Positions 56,137-64,000 of a stretch of DNA of 64,000 nucleotides are shown one piece after another (position 1 is the stretch's first letter; every line of letters begins with the position of its first letter). Location: positions 11,942,348 to 12,006,347 of the forward strand of contig JAQFVV010006203.1 of assembly GCA_028023455.1 (NCBI GenBank). The letters are read 5' to 3'. Both the position numbers and the translations under genes were made by a program. The stretch comes from Epiperipatus broadwayi. Its lineage: Eukaryota; Onychophora; Udeonychophora; Euonychophora; Peripatidae. Below the pieces are notes generated by a model that saw only the letters and a list, made by a program, of their open reading frames with translations, searched no databases and was not told the DNA's origin.

Positions 56137-58550
56137 AATAGTGTGCCAACATAGGCCGAACTTGTCATAAATGACAGTTAACTAAATACTTTGTTTCTTG
56201 TTTAAAAATAAAAATCTTAAAGAAAATCTAAATTACGTACTTAAAGTGGTATTAATTTAAAAATAAAAAAAGAATTGACCGAAACCTTTTTTTTTCTTCT
56301 TTAAATGAAAAGAGATTTATGCTATTTATGTTTGTTAAAATAAATCATTCTGTTAAATCAGAGACAGTTGGGTCTTTTGGACAGAGCTAAAGGATTAGGA
56401 TTGGGTAGAGAAAAATGGGCAAAGGGGGTGGAGTTAGCGTATGTTTCCATCTTAGTAAAAAAAGAAATAAATAAACGGTTTGTATTTAAATTTAGTCAAA
56501 TATATATATATTGTTCAAAAAAATGGAGGAAAAGAAAAAGAAGAAATATCTGAGAAGCAGATGATGAAGAAAATAGTGATAAACATGATGAATATGATGA
56601 AAGAAATAATGCAAGATCAGAAAGAATTCATTGCAAAAATAAGAGAAAGGAGACACAAGAGAACAGGAAAGGTAGCGAAGAACCAAGAAGTTATAGAGTT
56701 AGATTTAATTAAAGAAAGTCAGAAGTTGAAAAGACAGTTGACATGATAAAAGATGTAAAAATTGAATTAGAACTAGATAGCGTTGAAACAGAGAAGACTG
56801 AAATAGAAATAGAAATTAAAGCAGAACAGGATAGTGCTAAGACAGAAAAAAACATAGGTCAAGAAATAAAAGAGAGACATAAGTTCAAGGAAGAAGATAG
56901 CATTGAAAAGTTTTTACAAAAATTTAAAAAGGTTAAAGTAAAAGTTTATGTTTGTTTTAAACAGAGATTTAAAATGAAGAGAAAGAATAGGAAAAAATAT
57001 TCACGGTTAGGAAGAATATATGGAGGTCTGTGAAGCTTAAAGGTTTTCTGATTTACAAAGTTGAAAATAGAACGGAAAGAGAAAAAGATAAAATAATTTT
57101 TAATCGAGGGATAGAAGTGAGAATAGGGAGTATAATTTATGTTAGTGAGTTAGTAGAAAGAAAGAAGGAACCACCTGACATAGTTTAAAAGTTAGTAAAC
57201 AGGCAGAATAGTAAAGGAAATAAACAAAAAGGACCGGAAATGGACAATGAGCATGAATATGATTATTCTAACATAAATAAATCTGAGAAGTTTAAATCTG
57301 AAACTTCTATTTAAAACTAAGATAATAAAATTAAAAATAACTGAATAATAATAAATTAAATGTTTGAAAGTAATAATAATAACAGAGACTTCATAGAATA
57401 AAAGATTTTTTCCCCTCTCCATGCACAGATTAATAAAGAAAAATGTTTGTAATGGTTTAAAGTAATCAAGTCAAATAAATAAATAAAAGTATTTTTGTAT
57501 AATAATGATGAGCAGTAAAATAAAATAGTTTTCTGAGTACATGCACGTTAAAATAAAATAGTTTTGAATATACGCAAGTTAATAAAAGAAAGTAAATAAA
57601 TGGTTTAAAGTAATTAAGTCAAGTCAAATATCTGTATAATAATGAAGAGCAATAAAATAAAATAGTTTTCTAAATATATGCACATTAAATAAGGAAGTTA
57701 AAGTAATATTTTAAGAAAAAAAATATTGTAATATAAATAAATATGGACAATGTTCGTATGGGTTTAAAAATAATATCGTAATATAAATAAATATGTAAAC
57801 TGATGTCTGTGATAGTTTTGAATAGTATAAAAGATTAGTGTAAATAAATATTTTAAATAATGTTCATAAGGGTTATAAGTAATGTTCATGTTAACTTAAA
57901 AATAATATTGTAAGGTTAAAATAGATAAAATATAAAGTCAATCTAAGTTGTATTAAACTAAAGGGAATGAGGGTAGTATTAAAATAAGTTTAGTTAAGGA
58001 TAAGTTTAAAGCTGTCGACTGGATAAATTTTAGTACCTGTAATGGATTGGCAGGGATCATTCCTCTTTTAAAATGTGCACTGGAAAAATCCAGCATGAGC
58101 CGCAAGTCACTTCTTCAGGGGAGAATCCCCATATCTCGTACCTCATTTTCCAAAGCGTAAGTTGAAAATTGGACAGTTGATAATTCCTCACATTCGCCAC
58201 GACCCTTTCTTTTTCCAAGTCTGGTAGAAACCTGGCAAATGAAGTTTCATTTTTTATAGTGTAAGTTGGTATAAGTCAGCGAATCTGCATCTGCCTCTAA
58301 CCGAAAGATCCCTGTGCCACAAAATTAGTTTGTCCCGGTGGTCACTATCCAGGACTCAGAACATTGTAAGCAATGTATTCAGCATAGAAAGAAGTAAAGC
58401 ATAATTGAAGATTGCCCTTAGTATGAAAAGTGAAAGATATTAAAAAAGCAAACTTAGAAAAATAATAATATTTAGAATTAAGAATTAAAGTTGTCAGAGA
58501 TAAAATGGTCAAAAATGACACATTTTACTCTCAAACGAAGGGGGGTGCAA
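56137..58550 (+). other. Interior of the LARD-like element
   Basis: Open frames at 56368-56553, 56480-56746 and 56743-57033 are rich in Lys, Glu and Ile and could form coiled coils, for example KIELELDSVETEKTEIEIEI. No zinc knuckle or DTG/YxDD motif is present. A Gag origin is possible but unproved. A ~147-bp unit (GGTTTAAAGTAATYAAGTCA) is duplicated at about 57455 and 57602. Near 58040-58340 the sequence is less AT-rich and contains CACTGGAAAAATCCAG. Confidence 0.45.
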
Positions 58551-60229
58551 TGTACCAATATTGAAATTGTCACATAATTTATCTAAAAAAATAAGTTATA
58601 CAAATCTAAAGTTTCTTTATAAAACAAAATGCAGTTGTTTTTGAAAAAAGTAAGAGTCAGATAGCGTTCCATCGTTAGTTTTTGAAATAAAAGTTAAAAT
58701 TGATTCATTAAAAGAGGGGAGGGGAGTCTTGGTTAGAAAAGTTAAACTAAAGGTTTTATAAAAAAGAAGTAAAGAGTTTATTATTATTAGTTGAAATACA
58801 ATTTAAAAGGTTTAAAAAAATATAAATCTCTTTATTTAAATTAAAGAAAAAAGTAATCTTAAAACTAGTTTTGATTTTAGAATAGTAAAATATATATGTG
58901 CGATTGTCAATAATAGAATAAATGTATGCATAATAAATGTTAAAATGAAATAAATAAATACAGAAGATTATCATTAAAAAACACAGTGGTGGCTACTAAT
59001 TAAAATTATAAAAACAACATGTTTGTGATGGTTGCTAATTAAAATACCCAACAACAAGATTAAAAAGGATTAGCTACTAAAGGAATTTCGACAACACATA
59101 TTGCCGGCGGACATTAAAACAAAAACACTTCACATATATAAATAGCCAGATTTTTATCAGACATTCAGTTTCAGTCTAGTTTTTAGTCTAGTCTAGTCTA
59201 GAGATAACAGTGCAGTTTATATTATGTATCCAGAAACAGAAATGCAGTGCTGAGCAGCTTTTGGGAACATACGCTCTTACTTTAGCCCTAGTCCAGTGAA
59301 ACAGCGAAACCTGCCCATGAAATAATGTCTACTTAACAGCTCAGAAATCCTCCATCAATGTTCAACTGTCTCCAAGAATAATACCAACGGATTAGCATCA
59401 AATCTCAAGAAACTTCAAATCTAACCGGTTAGATATACCTCATTAGAAGAAGCTAACAACAAGCAATATCCACATTCCAAAAATCCTAGGTAAAACATTT
59501 TCTTATTCTCATTTATATATAGTAGCCACCGCATTATTTGCAAAGCCTCCAGAGACAAGTAATTTGAACTCTATAAGCATGCATAAAATGAACTATTGAT
59601 GTGCGTGTTTGTGAATGCTTTATGATTTTATAAACGTCAAATATTATTTATGCTTTCTCATAAGATATATTATATTGTGTTAATTTAAAATGTGCATGAC
59701 AAAAATACCAATATTATGTTAGTTAAAAATTATAAAGATATTTAAATTTAGTATAATTAATGCTAAAAATAAATTGTCTTTAAATTTAAACCTTATTTTG
59801 TCGGTCAATTCTTTTTATCAATTCTTTTACCAATCTTTTATCCATTCTTTCACCACTAATTAAACTATATTTTATTATTGATTAAAATTAGACTGGGCTA
59901 GTTTTGGGATTGTTTTGAGCACTGGATTATGAGCCTACTGTCCAAATATGTTAGTCTTTGACTAGCTGGCACCCGGGGTTTACTCCGAAACAAATAAAGT
60001 GTTTGGATAGTAGGGGTTTGAATCTAGCAGCCGAGGTGGGCCACGATCTGATCATGGGTATTGTTGATAGTTAAAGCTATCAATAATATTTCCCATTTTG
60101 CTCGAACGTGCCGGTTCGTTCACGTAACATTTATAATTAAATAAGATTATAAATGTATTATGAAGAAGTTTAAAACCAGCCGAAACATTTACAGTGTAAA
60201 TAAGTTCTTCTGTGGATGGATCCGGTACA
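58551..60229 (+). repeat. 3' LTR of the LARD-like element
   Basis: 1679 bp from TGTACCAATATTG to ATCCGGTACA, with the TATA box TATATAAATAG at 59135-59145. It directly borders a TA-rich tract on the right. Confidence 0.82.
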
Positions 60230-60253
60230 ATATATATATATATATACATATAT

Positions 60254-60293
60254 AAGGAAGAAGTCATATATATATATATATGACTTCTTCCTT
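60254..60293. repeat. 40-bp perfect palindrome in TA-rich tract
   Basis: AAGGAAGAAGTCATATATAT is followed by its exact inverse complement. It begins 25 bp after the 3' LTR end, within a (TA)n tract. Confidence 0.7.
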
Positions 60294-60478
60294 GTGGCAA
60301 ACAAGACACCCAATGTAATGTATATATAAGATAAAATTACTTTATTAGTATTAAAGTTACAAACAAATAGATAAAAAAATAACTACCACTTAATTGGTTG
60401 CTAGACATATAAGATAGTGGAAATTACATTAATTAGTGAATTAGTGAGTGCATGTGTCAAAGTTTCAATGTATAACAG

Positions 60479-60600
60479 GTATATATATATACACATATGT
60501 TAAAACAAAGATTTGCACGGGTTAAATATATAAAATACATATTTTGCAGGTTCATAACATGGATGAACCCACAAAATATGTATTTTATATATATATATAT
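60479..60600. mobile_element. Hairpin repeat, second copy (inverse of 20740-20870)
   Basis: The complement matches the unit beside P450 exon 3: GGGTTCATCCATG, a short loop and a mutated right arm, ATATGTATTTTATATATTTA, ACCCGTGCAAAT and TTGTTTTAACATATG. The stem is less perfect here (GCAGGTTCATAACATGGATG). Confidence 0.65.
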
Positions 60601-62208
60601 AAGGGACCTTGGATAATGAATATCTTTGATCTTTGGGGCAGATATCCTTCAAGCAAGTACATGACAATAAATGAAGTAGGGAAAGTTTAATTAACTTTAG
60701 AAAATATAGTTAAATAGATAAATTGCATAACTCTCATGATCATGACCAATAAATGCTGAAATGTCAGGCTTTAATATACACAAGAAATAAGGAAGGTGGT
60801 ACTGAGTTGTTAAAGTAATAAACAAATAACAAGGTAGACTGGAATATAATCATCTCCACAATGTCATATCCAAGTTTTATATATTCGCTTTTTAGGAATT
60901 TGAATGGATCCTGGAATAAAGGAATGAGCACCTTCATATAACCCTTAATAACTCTTATTAACAGGTAGGAATAATCCATTGCACTGGTAACAAGAAATAA
61001 TAAAATCATCTGTGTCTGAAAAATAAAAGGATTGTTCCCACATTTGCGTGGAACTTAGACAAAAGAAACACATCAAATTAAATCTTCTGAAGCAGGAATA
61101 TACGCCTGCTGAAGAAACGCAGTATGGATAATCATAAAATTAGACAAGCCAGTAATGCTATATTTATATAAAATAATAAATATTTGGACTTTAATCTATA
61201 TAAAATAAAATGTAAATGGTTATGTCATAAGTTTATAATATGTAGACATCTATTATATGAGGCTAAATCAAAGCACATGCAGTTATTATATATTTAAAAA
61301 AAAAATTATAAAGAGATTACTCTCTGCTTAATTAGAGATTCACCCCCATAGGCCTTATATATAAGGAATTATTGATATGATAGCATACAATGATAATATA
61401 TTAAATTGAATTAATAGTTTTAGAGAATAAATTATCCTATCATACAGTATACATACATATTTGTCAAAAAAAAAGAAACAAAGATTTAACTTTTAACGTC
61501 CAACATTAAATTTTATTTTAAACCTGCAGGTTGTTTATAAATCACATGTATGTGGCTTATATATATATATACTTGTCCCTTCTAAAACAAAATAAAATTT
61601 ACTTTTAACATCTTGAATACTCAATCTTAATTTTTAATTTTAAAAGTTTTATATAAATCATTGTAATTACGCTAATGGCTAAATGACATTTTAAAAGACC
61701 AATTTTAAATAGACAAGTTTAAAATCGCAAATAATAAAAATAAATAAATTAGAATCAGTGAGGAGGGATTTAAATATCTTTGCTTTTATTTAATTACTGG
61801 ATTTTTCTTTAGATAACGTCAAATATTTTAAGCATTGAAATATTTTTTACTAAATTTACCTCCGTCTGATTCTTAAACAATAAGTCTAGCAAATTTAAGA
61901 AAGATCGAGAATTACAAATTAAGCATGCATTATACTACAATAAGAAAAACATTTTAATAGTACAATAAAAATATTTTATATAGTACTATGAAACAGAATA
62001 CTTTAACTGACTTTTAAATAGTGATTCTTAAAATATGACTATATTCTAATTTGGTTTTTTTATTTTTCACTTACATAATGTAATTTCAAATGAAAATATA
62101 TATTTTTTATTTTAAAAGGGTTGATTTAATTCTATTTTTTTAGCCTATCTAATTTTTAGACTGATGTTTTAAATATTAATTCTTATTAAGCACGATGTCA
62201 GCACATAA
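60601..62208. other. Intronic DNA, no recognised feature
   Basis: AT-rich. The minus-strand open frame at 60764-61009 has no recognised domain. A stem GCAGG/CCTGC near 61091-61109 is followed by GAAGAAACG, vaguely like the ribozyme-type motifs elsewhere but too incomplete to call. Confidence 0.45.
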
Positions 62209-62398
62209 TACTTATTTAAGGTTAAATCCTCAGTACATGCACCTTGAGTGCTTAATTTTAGCAAGAGAGACCTCTACAAATCACAATGCAAGATTTGATT
62301 TTATAAAGTTGAATCTTCCATTGTGATTTGTAGAGGTCTCTCTTGATAAAATTAAGCACTCAAGGTGCATGTATTGAGGTTTTAGCCTTATATAAGTA
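62209..62398. repeat. Long foldback with 80-bp arms
   Basis: The arms 62209-62288 and 62319-62398 are inverted copies with about five mismatches. TGCACCTTGAGTGCTTAATT and GAGAGACCTCTACAAATCAC on the left face their exact complements on the right. The 30-nt centre has AAGATT/AATCTT that could extend the stem. An ACTGATGTTT phrase occurs on both sides (62160 and 62401). It could be a MITE; transcription would give a long hairpin RNA. Confidence 0.75.
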
Positions 62399-63488
62399 AA
62401 ACTGATGTTTATAAGTCAAGAAATCAAATTTGCGTTTTTTGCCCTTTATTGAGAGATTTTGCAAATCTTTATTTTTTTTCGAACTGTAAAATTCAAGTAT
62501 TTTTCCACCTAATATTTTAATTTCAAATAAATTCTAAAAATATCAAGATAATCAAAAAATATAGAATTTCAAAGTATGGTAAGCTCCGCAATGATGAGAG
62601 CTCAATGTATTCTAGGTAATCTCAAACTTTGTGGTAACTTACAACATTACTTTGAGAAAATGTTACTAATGATTAAAACTTGGATTTTTGGAAAATTTAT
62701 GATGATTTTTGCATTGTAATTGTATGATAATTATTATAAATTAAAAATATATATTATTACATATGTATTTTCTGCAGAGATGTTTAATTTTTAATATAAA
62801 AGATTATATTTTCTGACTCATGTTACCATGGAAATTACTTTTGCTGAAATACGATCTTTCTAGAAAATGACATCATTAAGAACCTGTTAAAAATATAACA
62901 ATATTGTAAAAATTACTACAAAATTTTAAACTTTTAAAGCATAAGTTGAGAGATTTACTAGATATTAACAACTATTCATTGATATTTTAAAAACAAACAT
63001 CAATCAAAGAAGATTTTGTTCATTTTGCAATTTCACTCTGCTTCTCCCGTAATTTGAATGATGAAATGGTGCTTTGTTTTGATTAAATCTAATTTTTAAA
63101 ATAATTCCAAAAATCAAATGTGATTTTTTTTAAAAAAATATTTAATTTCTAAACAAAAATATCTATCATATTAGGTTAAATTTATTATATTTTAAAAAAT
63201 AATAATGGTTTAATATTAAAATGAAAGTTGAAAGATATAGCAAGTGAGAACAAAGAAAGCTGACAGAATACAGGAGGGTTAGTGGTAGAAAAATTAACAC
63301 CAATACATAGTTTTATAAGTTGGGGTCTAAACAAATAAGGAACAGAAGATTTTATGTTTCAGAAAAATTATATATTATATTACCACAAAGTTATTAAATA
63401 ATTATTTTAATTTTTAATTTAAAATACGGCAATAATCAATAATATCTACTGAATCATTTCATTCATGAATCATATAAAGAATGTAATC
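62399..63488. other. Intronic DNA, no recognised feature
   Basis: AT-rich; nothing supported. Confidence 0.5.
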
Positions 63489-63637
<149 letters not shown>

Positions 63638-63839
63638 TATTATTCATGACCTATATTAATTCTCTCATAAACAAAATCCATCACAAAATTCTGGTATTCA
63701 AATTCCACACAGGTGGAACTGCCCTTTTCTTGTTAAATTCTCTGTCTCAGTGTTTGCAATCTGATTGGCTGTTGATAGTTATAAGTGCTTGAGAAGTTTG
63801 CAGTCTCTCAGTTTAATTTCAATACTATCTGCGCTGTAT

Positions 63840-64000
63840 AAAATAAATATTATTTACACATACCTATATGGATGATATCATTGTTTTCTTAGTCTTCAAA
63901 AAGCAACTGTCTACTCTGCAAAAAACACTAGATGAATACAAACTAATTTTAAACTCCAGATCAATCTAAATAAAACCTCTGATTGGATCCTTTGTATGGG
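63840..64000 (+). pseudogene. Reverse-transcriptase fragment (YMDD box) at window edge
   Basis: The frame reads TYMDDIIVF and LQKTLDEYKLILN, then in a shifted frame QINLNKTSDWILCMG. This looks like the catalytic palm motif and following helix of a retroelement reverse transcriptase, continuing past 64000. Whether it is an LTR or non-LTR type cannot be decided from this piece. At least one frameshift is present. Confidence 0.4.

Larger units (their letters stand above)
54484..60229 (+). mobile_element. Large non-autonomous LTR element (LARD-like)
   Basis: Two long direct repeats of about 1.65-1.68 kb flank 2.4 kb of DNA without protease, RT, RNase H or integrase motifs. The 3' LTR begins TGTACC and ends GGTACA, a perfect 6-bp inverted terminus. 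A purine-rich GAAGGGGGGTGCAA precedes it. The first ~12 bp of the 5' LTR do not match. Interior open frames are Lys/Glu-rich. Large LTRs plus a non-coding interior fit a LARD-type element mobilised in trans. It lies in intron 1 of P450 gene B. Confidence 0.75.

Noticed and set aside
61083-61120. A fourth hammerhead-like motif
   Set aside because: CTGAAG, a GCAGG/CCTGC stem and GAAGAAACG are present, but the core order is incomplete and no stem III or NUH triplet fits.

Overview
The window is AT-rich nuclear DNA from an animal. Two cytochrome P450 genes with spliceosomal GT-AG introns lie on the + strand, spread through a dense, layered set of transposable elements. The P450 exons are of the CYP2-clan type. 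Large introns, Penelope-like, RTE-like, Mag-like Ty3/Gypsy, pogo/Tigger and hAT sequences, and a tRNA-derived SINE fit an invertebrate metazoan. The P450 wording reminds me of arachnid or mollusc members, but the sequence alone does not settle the taxon.

Layout. P450 gene A supplies exon 2 (7250-7765), exon 3 (20885-21328) and the terminal exon 4 (39243-39424). Its first exon must lie before position 1. P450 gene B supplies only exon 1 (46881-47226); its other exons must lie beyond 64000. All splice junctions are phase 1. Gene B exon 1 (346 nt) plus gene A exons 2-4 (516, 444, 182 nt) gives 496 codons including stop, a normal P450 length, so the two are tandem paralogues with one four-exon plan. 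Introns of gene A are 13.1 and 17.9 kb and hold most of the mobile DNA.

Mobile DNA by region. 2.0-7.0 kb: terminal-inverted-repeat (TIR) elements, including a decayed Tigger-like element with a nested hAT-type MITE and a hairpin MITE. 13.3-16.8 kb: a Mag-like Gypsy element with both LTRs, broken gag and protease, and an internal deletion joining protease to the integrase C terminus. 20.0-20.9 kb: a ~59-bp minisatellite and a hairpin repeat directly before P450 exon 3. 22.5-24.1 kb: an inverted pair of Penelope-like fragments. 24.4-26.7 kb: a decayed RTE-like LINE. 31.5-36.8 kb: a composite of three Penelope-like copies with reverse transcriptase and GIY-YIG endonuclease, bounded by a 13-bp near-perfect target duplication. 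47.7-53.8 kb: LINE debris, SINEs and palindromes. 54.5-60.2 kb: an LTR element with ~1.66-kb LTRs and no recognisable pol (LARD-like).

Most interesting signal. Hammerhead-ribozyme-like motifs (CUGANGA, stem II, GAAA, stem III, NUH triplet) recur in three unrelated sequence contexts: the terminal repeats of the Penelope-like composite, a dispersed short repeat present five times, and an isolated site in P450 intron 2. The Penelope-like terminal repeats also carry a tRNA-like A-box/B-box segment. No bacterial-type system, CRISPR array, rRNA gene or intact tRNA gene was seen.
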